Shown: positions 34,739 to 44,371 of the stretch, piece by piece
Layout of the letters: each line of letters opens with the position of its first letter
How positions within the stretch are numbered: position 1 is the first letter of the stretch
NCBI GenBank assembly: GCA_905480195.1
Contig: CAJQPN010000048.1
Coordinates: forward strand, 1-64,000
Source of the DNA: an uncultured Acidimicrobiales bacterium
GTDB taxonomy: Bacteria; Actinomycetota; Acidimicrobiia; Acidimicrobiales; Aldehydirespiratoraceae
Direction: 5' to 3'
Length of the DNA stretch: 64,000 nt
Position numbers and translations under genes: made by a program
Notes under the pieces: model-generated
Told to the model about the DNA's origin: nothing
What the model saw: the letters and a program-made list of their open reading frames with translations, nothing else
Databases searched by the model: none

Positions 34739-35116
34739 ATGGACATCCACACCAAGCCCGAGGTGAGCGTTCCCGATGATGGTCCGCCCACCGAACTCGT
34801 GATCGAAGACCTCGTGGTTGGCGACGGCCCGGAGGCGGCGGCGGGCATGCAGGTCAGCGTCGACTACGTGGGTGTCTCGTGGTCGACCGGCAACGAGTTC
34901 GATGCCTCGTGGAACCGGGGCGAGCCGCTTGCGTTCAGCCTTGGCGTCGGCCAAGTCATCGCCGGGTGGGACCAAGGCGTGCAAGGCATGCGAGTCGGTG
35001 GCCGCCGAAAACTCTCCATCCCACCCGACATGGCCTACGGCCAGCAAGGCGCCGGCGGCGTCATCGGCCCAAACGAAACGCTGATCTTCGTCTGCGACCT
35101 GCGCGGCGTCGGATAA
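34739..35116 (+). CDS. FKBP-type peptidyl-prolyl isomerase
   Basis: 125 residues, a single FKBP domain without a signal peptide. It shows VIEDLVVGDGPEAAAGMQVS, DASWNRGEPLAFSLGVGQVI, AGWDQGVQGMRVGGRRKLSI and PPDMAYGQQGAGGVIGPNETL, all core FKBP blocks around the FK506 pocket. Catalyses proline isomerisation during folding, in the cytoplasm. Followed 8 bases later by the P450 gene. Confidence 0.93.
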   Translation: MDIHTKPEVSVPDDGPPTELVIEDLVVGDGPEAAAGMQVSVDYVGVSWSTGNEFDASWNRGEPLAFSLGVGQVIAGWDQGVQGMRVGGRRKLSIPPDMAYGQQGAGGVIGPNETLIFVCDLRGVG

Positions 35117-35124
35117 CCACCACG

Positions 35125-36318
35125 ATGGCTGGGTTCATCGCCGACCCGGACACCTACGTCGATGGGCCACCACACGAGCGATTCGACGCGCTCCGCGCAA
35201 CTGAGCCGGTTTCCTGGGTCGCCATGGACGGAGAGCCTGGCTACTGGGCGGTGCTCCGGCACGCCGATGTGGTCCACGTCTCGAAGCGCAGCGACGTGTT
35301 CAGTGCGACCGAAGGTGGGGTGGTCGTCGAGAACCTCGACCCGGTCGCCCTCGAAAACATGCGCGACATGCTGTTGGCGATGGACCCGCCGAGGCATACC
35401 GCATACCGCAAGCCGGTTGCTGCCGAGTTCAAGGCCCGCGTCATCGCTGAACTCGAGGATCGGGTGCGCGGGGTCGTCACCACGATCCTCGACCGCGCTG
35501 ACGAAAAGGGCTCTGAACTCGAGTTCGTCCACGATGTGTGCGCCCACCTGCCGAGCCAGATCCTCGGCGAGTTGATGGGGCTACCGGCCGAGGACTGGCC
35601 GTTGGTCCATGCGATGGCAGAGCGAAACAGCGGCAGCCAAGACCCCGACGTTGCCGACGGGCAAAAGCGCGGCTCGGCTGCGGTGGAGATGGCGATGTAC
35701 GCCATGCAGTTCGCGGCGTCGCGACGTGAAGAGGGGCCACAGGGCGACCTCACCGACGTGCTGCTCGGCGAGGAGTTCGACGGCCACCTCATGAGCGATG
35801 TCGACTTCGCCCGGTTCTTCGTCCAGCTCGTCACCGCCGGTAACGACACGACGCGCACGATGCTCTCATCGGGTACGTTGGCGCTGCTGCAGCACCCCGA
35901 CCAGTTGGCCGCCCTGCGGGCGAACACCTCCGGTATGCCAGCCGCCGTCGAAGAAGTCCTGCGCTGGGCTAATCCCCTCCACTACTTCCGACGTACGGCC
36001 ATCGTCGACACCCGCCTCGCCGACGTCGACATCGCCACCGGCGACAAAGTCGCGATGATCTACACCGCGGCCAATCGCGACCCCGAAGTGTTCAGCCGAC
36101 CCCACACGTTCGACACCACGCGCAATCCCAATCCGCACCTCTCGTTCGGTATCGCTACCCACTTCTGTCTCGGCGTGCACCTCGCTCGCCTCGAAGGAAG
36201 GGTTTTCTTCGAAGAAGTTCTGCAGCGATGGCCCAACCTGGAACTGGCCGGTACGCCAACCCGACAACGCAGCAACCTCAACAACAGCCTCAAGACGCTC
36301 CCGGTCCGAACGACTTGA
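35125..36318 (+). CDS. Cytochrome P450
   Basis: 397 residues from ATG 35125 (the track ORF begins inside the FKBP gene in another frame). The I-helix oxygen motif is LVTAGNDTTRTML, the K-helix ExxR is in VEEVLRWANP, and the heme-thiolate loop is LSFGIATHFCLGVHLARLE with the Cys ligand. The sequence resembles the soluble CYP125/142/124 groups of actinobacteria, which oxidise sterol side chains or branched lipids. The redox partner is not in the window. Substrate unproven. Confidence 0.92.
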   Translation: MAGFIADPDTYVDGPPHERFDALRATEPVSWVAMDGEPGYWAVLRHADVVHVSKRSDVFSATEGGVVVENLDPVALENMRDMLLAMDPPRHTAYRKPVAAEFKARVIAELEDRVRGVVTTILDRADEKGSELEFVHDVCAHLPSQILGELMGLPAEDWPLVHAMAERNSGSQDPDVADGQKRGSAAVEMAMYAMQFAASRREEGPQGDLTDVLLGEEFDGHLMSDVDFARFFVQLVTAGNDTTRTMLSSGTLALLQHPDQLAALRANTSGMPAAVEEVLRWANPLHYFRRTAIVDTRLADVDIATGDKVAMIYTAANRDPEVFSRPHTFDTTRNPNPHLSFGIATHFCLGVHLARLEGRVFFEEVLQRWPNLELAGTPTRQRSNLNNSLKTLPVRTT

Positions 36319-36388
36319 ATCGCAGAGCGCGGCTGCGGCGCGCCTCATGAGCGAGGTGGGCAGCCCTCGAGGGATGAGCGACGGAAGC

Positions 36389-36394
36389 TATAGT
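36389..36394 (+). promoter_or_regulatory. -10 element TATAGT (leaderless glycosyltransferase gene)
   Basis: TATAGT, then 8 bases, then GTG 36403 with no ribosome site. The strongest -10 match in the window. Confidence 0.5.
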
Positions 36395-36402
36395 TCGCTG
36401 CA

Positions 36403-37920
36403 GTGGACGACGTGCCAGCGACCCGGATGCAGGGCAGAGACGTCCGACCCGATTGGCGGTACCTGTCGGTTCTCCTGATCGCAGCGGCCGTTCTTCGGCT
36501 CTACCGGCTCGGCGCCGACAGTCTCTGGTACGACGAGATTCTGAGCGAGCGTCGCGCCACAGTACCCCTGGGCGACGCGTACGACCTTCTGCGCGAGGGG
36601 ACCCATCCCCCTGGCTATTCTCAGGCGATCCTTCGGCCGTGGCTCACCCTCGGCGACGGCGAGTGGATGCTCCGCTTCCCGAGCGCGGTGTTGGGCGTTG
36701 CCACCGTGGCGATGACTGCGATGCTCGGAACCCGTCTCGCCGGCCGGCGGGCCGGACTCGCTGCGGCAGCGCTGCTCACCGTGATGCCGCTGCACCTCTA
36801 CTACTCGCGCGAGGGGCGAATGTACGCCCTTTTTGCACTGGTTCTGCTTGCCTGGGTCATGGCGCTCATCCGGGCTCGCGAGCGCAACACGCTGGGAAGC
36901 TGGACGATGTACACCGTGCTCGGCGCGGCTGCGCTGTACACCCACTACTACGCTGGCTTCACCGTGCTTGCGGTCGTCGGCGCAACCGCTGTGCTCGAAC
37001 TCCGCCACGAGATCACCACCCGAACCTGTCGCTGGCTGATCGCCACCATCGGAATCGGCGTGCTTTTCGCACCCTGGCTCCCAACGTTTCGCTATCAGCT
37101 CAACAACGACCCATTGGCGTGGCTGGATTCGCCCGGCTTCAGCGGCTGGGTGCGGTTACCCGTCGAGTTCTTCGCCGGCTTTGTCGAGTATTCGATGATC
37201 GACCCGAGCATGAACCAGTACGTCGAGAATCTGTTCAAGGCCAATGTCATTCTTATCCCCCTCGCCGTGCTTCTTCTGTTCGGCAGCCGGCACTTACGCA
37301 CAGTCGCCGACAGAACACCCGACGCGGCGTTCGCCGCCGCTGTCGTAGGTGCCGCCTTCTTCGGCACTCTCCTGCTGGCGTTTGTCGCCTCGCAGTTCCG
37401 AACGCTCTTCTTCGTTCGCTACTTCGTCGGGATCCTCCCCTTCTTGGCGATCCTGATCGGTGCTGCGCTGGCGAGGATGCGGCCCATGACCGTCATTGCG
37501 TTCGGCGCGCTCTTTGCGTCGGCGGCACTCCACACAGCACTCACCATCGATGAAACGTGGCGGCCCGCGTTTCGCGACGCCACCGACCAGATCGAGCAGG
37601 ACCAACCCGACGACGTGATCGTGGTCTTCGTCGACCTCAACCTCTCCGAACCCAGGCAGTGGGGACTTCGCTACTACCTCGACGAGGCGTACCACACGGT
37701 CGAGTACGACGGCTCCATTCGCAACGGGGAATTCGCAGCATTCCTGGACGATCTTGAGATCACAGCACCGCGAACGTGGGTACTTCAGGCCGGGACAGCA
37801 CCGGTCGCCTTCGATGCACCACCCGGGTTCGTCACCTCCGTCCAGGAGCAACACGACTCCCGGTTCTTTCACCGCCACTTCACGATCAAGGTCACGGCAC
37901 TGGACCGGGAGGACCGATGA
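36403..37920 (+). CDS. GT39/PMT-like membrane glycosyltransferase
   Basis: 505 residues with about ten membrane segments. The first extracellular loop has RLYRLGADSLWYDEI, the Asp-Glu catalytic pattern of ArnT/PMT-type (GT-C) enzymes, followed by REGTHPPGYSQAIL, and LYYSREGRMYALFALVLLAW. The C-terminal ~110 residues are a soluble domain. It should transfer a sugar from a polyprenyl phosphate carrier outside the membrane. The adjacent, overlapping GT2 gene probably makes that carrier sugar. Confidence 0.88.
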   Translation: MDDVPATRMQGRDVRPDWRYLSVLLIAAAVLRLYRLGADSLWYDEILSERRATVPLGDAYDLLREGTHPPGYSQAILRPWLTLGDGEWMLRFPSAVLGVATVAMTAMLGTRLAGRRAGLAAAALLTVMPLHLYYSREGRMYALFALVLLAWVMALIRARERNTLGSWTMYTVLGAAALYTHYYAGFTVLAVVGATAVLELRHEITTRTCRWLIATIGIGVLFAPWLPTFRYQLNNDPLAWLDSPGFSGWVRLPVEFFAGFVEYSMIDPSMNQYVENLFKANVILIPLAVLLLFGSRHLRTVADRTPDAAFAAAVVGAAFFGTLLLAFVASQFRTLFFVRYFVGILPFLAILIGAALARMRPMTVIAFGALFASAALHTALTIDETWRPAFRDATDQIEQDQPDDVIVVFVDLNLSEPRQWGLRYYLDEAYHTVEYDGSIRNGEFAAFLDDLEITAPRTWVLQAGTAPVAFDAPPGFVTSVQEQHDSRFFHRHFTIKVTALDREDR

Positions 37921-38840
37921 CCACCACCACCGACTCGATCTGCGCCGTTCTGCCCGCCTACAACGAGGCCGACAACCTGCCTGACGTTATTGCGGAGCTG
38001 ACCGAGCAGCTCGCCATTCACTTCACCGAGTGGCGAGTCCTCGTCGTCGACGACGGCAGCACCGACGGCACCGCCGACGTGTTGGCCCAACTCGAGTCCG
38101 AACAACCGCGCCTCAGCCACCTTCACATCCGCACGAACCGGGGAAAGAGCAACGCCTTGCGCCTGGCGTTTCAGAACGTCCACGAAGACCTCATCGTGCT
38201 GCTCGATGCCGACGGCCAGGACGACCCATCCGAACTCGGTGCGCTCTACGAATCACTGTGCGCCGGCCACGACCTCGTCACCGGTCGCCGCACCGACCGC
38301 CACGACCGCTTTATCAAACGCAAGACGTCTCGGCTCTACAACCGGACCACCGCCGCAATCAGCGGCGTTCACGGCACCGACTTCAACAGCGGTTTCAAAC
38401 TGATGCGGCGGACCGTGGCCGACGAGCTCAACCTCTACGGTGAGCTCCACCGCTACATCCCCGTGCTTGCAGCCTGGGCCGGTTTCCGGGTCACCGAGGT
38501 CGACGTCAACCACCGCGACCGCCTCCACGGCGACTCGAAGTTCGGCCGCAGCCGCTTCTGGCGAGGCATGCTCGATCTCTTCACCGTCAAGTTCCTGACC
38601 ACCTACGACCGTCGGCCCTTCCACCTGATCGGCGGCAGTGGCCTCACCCTCGGTTCGGTGGGGTTTGCACTGATGGTGTGGATGCTGGTCGCACGCCTCT
38701 CCGGGAGCGAGGTCGGCAACCGGCCTGCACTGCTTGCCGGCGTGACTCTGTTCGTGGTCGGTGTCCAGCTGGTCAGCGTGGGTCTGCTAGCCGAACTCCT
38801 TCTGCACCTCCATCACGAACGACGCCGTCCGCCCGACTGA
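37917..38840 (+). CDS. GT2 polyprenyl-phosphate glycosyltransferase (dolichol-P-mannose synthase-like)
   Basis: 307 residues from ATG 37917 (ATGA overlap with the GT39 gene). The GT-A domain has AVLPAYNEADNLPDVI, LVVDDGSTDGTADVL and the metal-binding LLDADGQDDPSELG. HRDRLHGDSKFGRSRFWRG follows before two C-terminal membrane helices (LGSVGFALMVWMLVA, VVGVQLVSVGLLAELLL). It probably loads a sugar from a nucleotide donor onto polyprenyl phosphate. The 3' end overlaps the convergent flippase-like gene by 68 bases. Confidence 0.9.
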   Translation: MTTTTDSICAVLPAYNEADNLPDVIAELTEQLAIHFTEWRVLVVDDGSTDGTADVLAQLESEQPRLSHLHIRTNRGKSNALRLAFQNVHEDLIVLLDADGQDDPSELGALYESLCAGHDLVTGRRTDRHDRFIKRKTSRLYNRTTAAISGVHGTDFNSGFKLMRRTVADELNLYGELHRYIPVLAAWAGFRVTEVDVNHRDRLHGDSKFGRSRFWRGMLDLFTVKFLTTYDRRPFHLIGGSGLTLGSVGFALMVWMLVARLSGSEVGNRPALLAGVTLFVVGVQLVSVGLLAELLLHLHHERRRPPD

Positions 38841-39705
38841 GGCGCAGCCGGGCCACCACCAGGAACCCGCACTCGGTACCGACAAGCAAGAGCCGGACGA
38901 GTACGACAGGCACCAACAGCGTCGCTTCGTCGACGACGAGGACCGCAAGCAGGACTGCCTCCCGAGCGCCCAGACCACCCGGAAGCGGCGTCGCAACCGA
39001 TACGCCGAACGCGAGTGCATAGGCGGCCACAGCCCCGAGCAGCGTGACGTCGAGATCGGCGCCGCGAACCAGGATGGCGAAACCAACCGCGTGAAGGCCG
39101 ACCGCGATTGCAGCCAGGGCCGTACAGGTCACGATCGAGCGGGACGCCGGGAGCGACGCGCTGAGGTCTGCCCCGACCACCCGACCGGCCACCCGGAGCA
39201 CACGCCCAAAGATCGGAGGCGCAACCGCAAGGAGCAGGATCACCCCTAGGGCGGAGACTGCCGCCGACCAACCAAGCGCAGGCCCTGCGATGAGCCCGAC
39301 CGCCACGCCGACCAGTGCCAGCGCGAGGCTGTGGATCGCCCAGACGAGCGTGGCGATCCGGCTCGGCACCCCTCGAGCGCAGAGGCCGAGGACGACCGCA
39401 GCCGCGTTCGCGATTCCGAATGGTACGTACTTCGCCGGCTGGGCTGTGTGGAAGATCCAGCGACGCTGGGCCCCAGTCGATGGGGACGCCTCGAGCACGA
39501 CCATCGCTTCACCAACGACGAACTGACCGAGAGCAAGCGCCACGATTGCGACCAGCAACCACCCGACACCGGGAATTTGCTGGGCCGTAAGCTCGCTCCA
39601 GCTGCCCGCAACCTCGAGCCCGATGTACACCACACTGACGAAACCCAGCAGGGCAACGAGGAATCCGCGACCGGTCACCGCGCCTCGAGCAGCAACAACG
39701 TCCAC
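38773..39705 (-). CDS. Lysylphosphatidylglycerol synthase TM region/UPF0104-like membrane protein
   Basis: 310 residues, mostly hydrophobic helices (FLVALLGFVSVVYIGLEVA, LLVAIVALALGQFVVGEAM, LALALVGVAVGLIAGPALG). The GVSVATPLPGGLGAREAVL loop is the hallmark PGGxGxxE of the MprF/AglD flippase-domain family. Candidate flippase for a lipid-linked sugar, in keeping with the adjacent GT39 and GT2 genes. It overlaps the methyltransferase gene upstream by 31 bases and the GT2 gene convergently. Confidence 0.82.
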   Translation of the reverse strand: MDVVAARGAVTGRGFLVALLGFVSVVYIGLEVAGSWSELTAQQIPGVGWLLVAIVALALGQFVVGEAMVVLEASPSTGAQRRWIFHTAQPAKYVPFGIANAAAVVLGLCARGVPSRIATLVWAIHSLALALVGVAVGLIAGPALGWSAAVSALGVILLLAVAPPIFGRVLRVAGRVVGADLSASLPASRSIVTCTALAAIAVGLHAVGFAILVRGADLDVTLLGAVAAYALAFGVSVATPLPGGLGAREAVLLAVLVVDEATLLVPVVLVRLLLVGTECGFLVVARLRLSRADGVVRDGGAEGVRLADPR

Positions 39706-40298
39706 GGGAAGGCCCGACCTCGATCGACGATCTCGAACCGCCGGCCCACGAGCCGTTCGAAGCTCCGCTTCGTCCAGTGGTTAACATGCTCGGGATCGCT
39801 GCCGAGACGCTTCAGGTTCTTGAAACGGATCATGTTGAGACCCCGAAAGAACGGTTCATGGGGGACGCTCACGATCACGTGACCGGTGGTGAGCTCTGCG
39901 AGAAGATCGAGGGTGATGTTCGGTTGATCAAGGTGCTCGAGTACCTCCAGCATCATGACAACATCGAACAAGCGGGGCAGGTCCTTGAGGCTGGTCACGT
40001 CAGCCTGGACGAGATCGATTGCGGGGCCCACGCGCTCACGCGCCGCCGCAATTGCAGCCGGCGAGCGGTCGATCCCGACGAGATCGGCATCGATGCCCGA
40101 CGCGAGAAGGTGTTCGAGGACAAAGCCCTCCCCGCATCCGAGGTCGAGAATCGCCGGATGCGGGACGGCCTCGAGCAACCGTACGACCTCATCGTGGAAC
40201 CGTCGGATGAGATGCCGTTGGACCGGGTTTCCTGATTCGTGCTTCTGCTGGTTCCCGCTGGTCCGGCCGGTCAGGTTCACGAGCCCAGGTTGCCACAT
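39675..40298 (-). CDS. Class I SAM-dependent methyltransferase
   Basis: 207 residues. Motif I is AILDLGCGEGFVLEHLL, the acidic residue after beta2 is in VGIDRSPAAIAAARE, and motif II is DVVMMLEVLEHLDQP. A UbiG/sugar-methyltransferase-like fold; the acceptor is unknown. It shares its operon with the flippase-like protein, so a lipid-linked sugar or polyprenyl acceptor is possible. GTG or ATG starts inside the first 25 residues cannot be separated. Confidence 0.85.
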   Translation of the reverse strand: MWQPGLVNLTGRTSGNQQKHESGNPVQRHLIRRFHDEVVRLLEAVPHPAILDLGCGEGFVLEHLLASGIDADLVGIDRSPAAIAAARERVGPAIDLVQADVTSLKDLPRLFDVVMMLEVLEHLDQPNITLDLLAELTTGHVIVSVPHEPFFRGLNMIRFKNLKRLGSDPEHVNHWTKRSFERLVGRRFEIVDRGRAFPWTLLLLEAR

Positions 40299-40300
40299 AT

Positions 40301-40350
40301 CAGTCGCGAGGGGGCTTCTGCTTCTCAGTCGCGAGGGGGCTTCTGCTTCT
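40301..40350. repeat. Perfect 25-bp tandem duplication at the 3' end of typA
   Basis: The 25-base unit starting CAGTCGCGAGGGGGCTTCTG occurs twice head to tail (40301-40325 and 40326-40350). The second copy codes the last typA residues and stop; the first lies just beyond the stop and repeats the stop codon. Confidence 0.9.
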
Positions 40351-42157
40351 TGAGGATGCGAGCCCGTTCACCGGCATCGAGCACGGTCTTGCGGATGCGG
40401 ACCGACTGCGGCGTGACCTCCACGCACTCCTCATCAGCGATCAATTCGAGCGCCTGCTCAAGCGAAAACAGCTTCGGTGGAGTGAGTCGGATCGTGTCGT
40501 CGGAGGACTGCGTGCGAATGTTTGTCTTGGCCTTCTCGCGGCAGATGTTGACGTCCATGTCTTCGTTACGAGAGTTCTCGCCGACAACCATGCCCTCGAA
40601 GACCTGCGCTCCTGGGCCGACATAGAGCGACGTGCGCTCCTGAAGCGACTGGATCGCATAGCCGGTGGATTGACCGGCGCGATCGGCGACGACACTTCCC
40701 CGCTCACGAGTACGGATTTCGCCGGCCCAAGGCATCCATCCCTCGAAAATGTGGTGAAGCATCCCGGTGCCACGGGTCTCGGTGAGGAACTCGGTACGGA
40801 ACCCGATGAGCGCACGAGCAGGCACGACATAATCGAGTCGGACCCAACCGGTGCCGTGGTTCGACATGCTGTCCATGGCTGCCTTGCGGGCTCCGAGCAA
40901 CTGGGTGACTGCGCCGACGTGCTCTTCGGGCACGTCGATCGTGAGCCGCTCGGTCGGCTCGTGAAGGGTGCCGTCGATCTCTCGGGTGAGGACCTCGGGC
41001 TTGCCGACGGTGAGTTCATAGCCTTCGCGGCGCATCGTCTCAACGAGCACAGCAAGCTGGAGCTCACCACGCCCCTGGACTTCCCACGTGTCGGGCCGCT
41101 CGGTCGGGTGCACCCGGATCGAGACGTTGCCGATCAGTTCGGCATCGAGGCGACCCTTGATGAGGCGGGCGGTGAGCTTGTGACCTTCCTGCCCGGCAAG
41201 CGGTGACGTATTGACACCGATCGTCATCGACAACGTCGGTTCGTCGACGGTGATCGACGGGCACGGGCGGGGATCGTCACGGTCCGCGAGCGTGTCGCCG
41301 ATCGTGACATCGTCGATTCCCGAAACACCGATGAGTTCGCCGGGCCCTGCTTCGTCCACATCGACTTGATCGAGTGCCTCGGTGACAGTGAGCGTGCCGA
41401 TACGGGCCGATTCGATCGAACCGTCCCCTCGACACCAGGCGATCGCCTGGCCCCGACGGACCGTGCCGTGCTCGACCCGACAGATGGCGAGACGGCCAAC
41501 GTAGGGTGAGGCGTCGAGGTTGGTGACCCATGCCCGCATCGGGTGATCGGGGTCGTGCGCGGGGGCTGGTACGGTCTCGAGCAGCGTCTGGAACAGTGGT
41601 TCCATGTCGATGCCGGGCACCGCAGGATCAAGCGTGGCCCGACCCTCGCGAGCGATCGTGTACACGATCGGAAAGTCGATCTGGTGCTCCTCGGCCTCGA
41701 GGTCGAGAAAGAGTTCGTAGACCTCGTCGACCACTTCATCGATTCGCGCGTCGGGCCGGTCGATCTTGTTGATCACCAAAACGACGGGCAACTCGAGCGC
41801 CAACGCCTTTCGCAGCACGAAACGGGTCTGGGGCAGGGGGCCCTCGCTCGCATCGACGAGCAGCACGACTGCATCGACCATGGTGAGCGCCCGCTCGACC
41901 TCTCCACCGAAATCAGCGTGGCCTGGGGTGTCGACGATGTTGATCTTGACGCCCCCGAAACGCACAGCAGTGTTCTTGGCGAGGATCGTGATGCCCTTCT
42001 CGCGCTCGAGGTCCATCGAGTCCATGACTCGGTCGGTGAGCTCTGCGCCCTCGCGGAACGCGCCTGAGTGACGAAGGAGGGCGTCGACGAGCGTGGTTTT
42101 GCCATGGTCGACGTGAGCGATCATCGCCACGTTCCGAAGGTCGTCGCGACGCATCAC
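40325..42157 (-). CDS. typA: Translational GTPase TypA/BipA
   Basis: 610 residues from GTG 42157 (leaderless; ATG 42154 is next). G1 [15 protein letters not shown], switch block [15 protein letters not shown]3 [18 protein letters not shown]4 [11 protein letters not shown]. Domains II-V follow, including the typical [20 protein letters not shown] and the TypA C-terminal region. A ribosome-binding EF-G-like GTPase involved in stress and cold adaptation and late 50S assembly. It is divergent from a secreted hydrolase gene with promoters only about 45 bases apart. Confidence 0.94.
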   Translation of the reverse strand: MMRRDDLRNVAMIAHVDHGKTTLVDALLRHSGAFREGAELTDRVMDSMDLEREKGITILAKNTAVRFGGVKINIVDTPGHADFGGEVERALTMVDAVVLLVDASEGPLPQTRFVLRKALALELPVVLVINKIDRPDARIDEVVDEVYELFLDLEAEEHQIDFPIVYTIAREGRATLDPAVPGIDMEPLFQTLLETVPAPAHDPDHPMRAWVTNLDASPYVGRLAICRVEHGTVRRGQAIAWCRGDGSIESARIGTLTVTEALDQVDVDEAGPGELIGVSGIDDVTIGDTLADRDDPRPCPSITVDEPTLSMTIGVNTSPLAGQEGHKLTARLIKGRLDAELIGNVSIRVHPTERPDTWEVQGRGELQLAVLVETMRREGYELTVGKPEVLTREIDGTLHEPTERLTIDVPEEHVGAVTQLLGARKAAMDSMSNHGTGWVRLDYVVPARALIGFRTEFLTETRGTGMLHHIFEGWMPWAGEIRTRERGSVVADRAGQSTGYAIQSLQERTSLYVGPGAQVFEGMVVGENSRNEDMDVNICREKAKTNIRTQSSDDTIRLTPPKLFSLEQALELIADEECVEVTPQSVRIRKTVLDAGERARILKKQKPPRD

Positions 42158-42164
42158 GAGCGGA

Positions 42165-42170
42165 AGGGTA
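42165..42170 (-). promoter_or_regulatory. -10 element TACCCT of typA (leaderless)
   Basis: On the minus strand TACCCT is followed by 7 bases and the GTG at 42157. Confidence 0.45.
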
Positions 42171-42194
42171 CCGAGCTGGGCAAGAACCCCCTCG

Positions 42195-42200
42195 TAGGGT
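42195..42200 (+). promoter_or_regulatory. -10 element TAGGGT of the TAP-like hydrolase gene
   Basis: TAGGGT, 7 bases, then GTG 42208. It overlaps the GTG at 42199 that the ORF track uses, arguing for the later start. Confidence 0.45.
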
Positions 42201-42207
42201 GGCTCCC

Positions 42208-44295
42208 GTGCCTCGTGCCCTGTGTTCGGCGTTGTTGGCGTCATCGTTACTGGTCACTGCCTGCTCCTCGCTCACCCCTGAAGACCTGGCGGTTCGATAC
42301 CGCGAACCAGATCTCGCCAACCTCGGGCTCGAGGGAACACGCGACGAAGCCAACGGTGAATCCGATCCGTCGCGCAGCAATGATGCCGGTACCTCCACCA
42401 CCGGTCAGGAATCGGCGAACGCACGCCTTCCTCGCCCCGAACCGCTCATACCCGAACCCACCGAGTGCTGGTTCGATCCGGGCGCCTACACGGTCGAGTG
42501 CGGCTGGATCGAGATCCCGAGCGAGACCCCGGGTGTCAACCCGGTCAGGATCTCGTTCGCGCGCTTCAGATCGGCGGCAACCGATCGGCGCGACGACCCG
42601 GTGGTCTATCTCCACGGCGGCCCGGGCGGATCGATCCTGGACGCAGCCGTCGCGCTCGCACCCTCGATCGTCGACCCCTTCATCGATACCCGCGATGTTG
42701 TTCTCTACGACCAGCGGGGGGCGGGTGAGTCGAGCGCTCTACCTGCGTGCCGGGAAGCGTGGAGCCTCGACCAACGATTCTTTACAAGCCGTGAACGCCA
42801 CGAAGACATCACAGGGGCCTATCTCGAGATCCTCGAAGAATGCATCGACCGCGTCGAACGCCGACGCGACATCGTGCTCGACGAATACAACAGCGCGACG
42901 AACGCCGACGATCTACTCGACCTGATCCGAGCGCTCGGCTTCGACGCCGTGAACCTTTTCGGGAACAGTTACGGGACCCGTCTCGCCCAGACCCTGCTCC
43001 GTGACCATCCGGAACGGATCCGATCAGTGATTCTGAGTGGTGTTTACCCGATCGAGGAGAATCTGGTCGGTTCCGTTCCGGAGGCGTTCCGATCGGCACT
43101 CGACGAGGTATTCGACGCCTGCGCCAGCCTTCCGAGATGCGCGGAACACCTTCCCGACCCGTGGGAGACGCTCGAGGCGGTCGTGACGAGGATCGATGCT
43201 CAGCCGATCGAGGTCATCGTGCCGGGTGGTGACGGTGATGGCTTCCCGCTCCATGTTGGAGGCGATGACTTCCTCGCTCTGCTCCATGGCCTGCTGTACA
43301 CCGCCGGTGGAGCGGCGCTGATTCCCGATCTCATCATCGACATCGAGAACGGCCACACAAATCGACTGATGCGGATCGGTGCTGATGCGATCTACGACAC
43401 CGCTGACGTTCTCGGCTACCTCGCCGTGCAATGTCGAGAGGAGGTGCCGTTCACCACCGAGGAGCAGGCGGCCGAAGCAAACCGCAGTGACACGCTGTGG
43501 CATCGGGTGAACGTGCCTCCAGCCGTGATCGGAAGTCTGGTCCTCGGTGCATGTCCGCTGTTCAACTCGATCAGCCAGGCCAGCCCTCTCGAGAACGAAC
43601 CGGTCACATGGAGCCAGCCCACCCTCATCCTCTCCGGTGGCTTCGACCCGGTGACTCCCCCGTGGTGGGCAGAGCAGTTGGCCGACCGCCTTCCCAACGC
43701 CACGATGGTCTCATTCGCCGACCGCGGCCACGACGCCGGCGAAGGCGCCTGCGCCACAAACCTGATGAGCCGCTTCGTCGGCGACCCCCAAGCCCCAATC
43801 GCTATCGACTGCTCGAAAAGCGGTACCAGGCCGGAAGTGAACGCACGACCCGAAGTCACCCACTCCCCGCTCGATGCCGAGCTGCGGGATACGACATTCG
43901 ACATCGACCCCGAGCGCGGCGGGCGACGGGTGCCGATGCGATTACCTGACTGGGCTATCGACCGGTACGCCGTCGAGGAGGCGTACTGGCGCAACCTTGA
44001 CGCCTGGGATCCGACGGTGGTGGTCGTCCGGGCCGGGTTATGGGATGAGAGCGAGATCCTCTTCTACGTCGACGCTCTGTCGAACGACGGTTTCCGCGCA
44101 ACCGAACATGTAGGGGACGTGTCGGACCGCTGGACTCGGCGCGGCTACGACACCGACAGCCTCGATGCCGTGAGCTACATCGTCGAAGAAGACGCGTTCT
44201 CTATGAACGTCACGCTGGTGGCGTTCGGCACCGAGATCGATGGGCTCGAACGCTCGGTCCTGTTACCGATCGTTGGCTCGATCGAGCTTCCATGA
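42208..44295 (+). CDS. Secreted alpha/beta-hydrolase lipoprotein (TAP-like peptidase) with extra C-terminal domain
   Basis: 695 residues. A lipoprotein signal VPRALCSALLASSLLVTAC sits at the N-terminus, so the mature enzyme is anchored outside. The oxyanion block is VYLHGGPGGSILD, the nucleophile elbow GNSYGTRLA, the Asp lies in LSGGFDPVTPP and the His in FADRGHDAGEG: the tripeptidyl-aminopeptidase (Slp/Tap) family. About 170 further residues after the hydrolase domain (from RDTTFDIDPERGGRRVP to the end) form an unrecognised extra domain. Likely releases short peptides from the N-terminus of exogenous substrates. Confidence 0.88.
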   Translation: MPRALCSALLASSLLVTACSSLTPEDLAVRYREPDLANLGLEGTRDEANGESDPSRSNDAGTSTTGQESANARLPRPEPLIPEPTECWFDPGAYTVECGWIEIPSETPGVNPVRISFARFRSAATDRRDDPVVYLHGGPGGSILDAAVALAPSIVDPFIDTRDVVLYDQRGAGESSALPACREAWSLDQRFFTSRERHEDITGAYLEILEECIDRVERRRDIVLDEYNSATNADDLLDLIRALGFDAVNLFGNSYGTRLAQTLLRDHPERIRSVILSGVYPIEENLVGSVPEAFRSALDEVFDACASLPRCAEHLPDPWETLEAVVTRIDAQPIEVIVPGGDGDGFPLHVGGDDFLALLHGLLYTAGGAALIPDLIIDIENGHTNRLMRIGADAIYDTADVLGYLAVQCREEVPFTTEEQAAEANRSDTLWHRVNVPPAVIGSLVLGACPLFNSISQASPLENEPVTWSQPTLILSGGFDPVTPPWWAEQLADRLPNATMVSFADRGHDAGEGACATNLMSRFVGDPQAPIAIDCSKSGTRPEVNARPEVTHSPLDAELRDTTFDIDPERGGRRVPMRLPDWAIDRYAVEEAYWRNLDAWDPTVVVVRAGLWDESEILFYVDALSNDGFRATEHVGDVSDRWTRRGYDTDSLDAVSYIVEEDAFSMNVTLVAFGTEIDGLERSVLLPIVGSIELP

Positions 44296-44371
44296 GCCTG
44301 CTGGGTAGTCAGGCCCGCGTCGCAGGGCGGGTGCATCGCCGGCGGGTCCTCCCGTGTGGGAGCCTGAGGTC

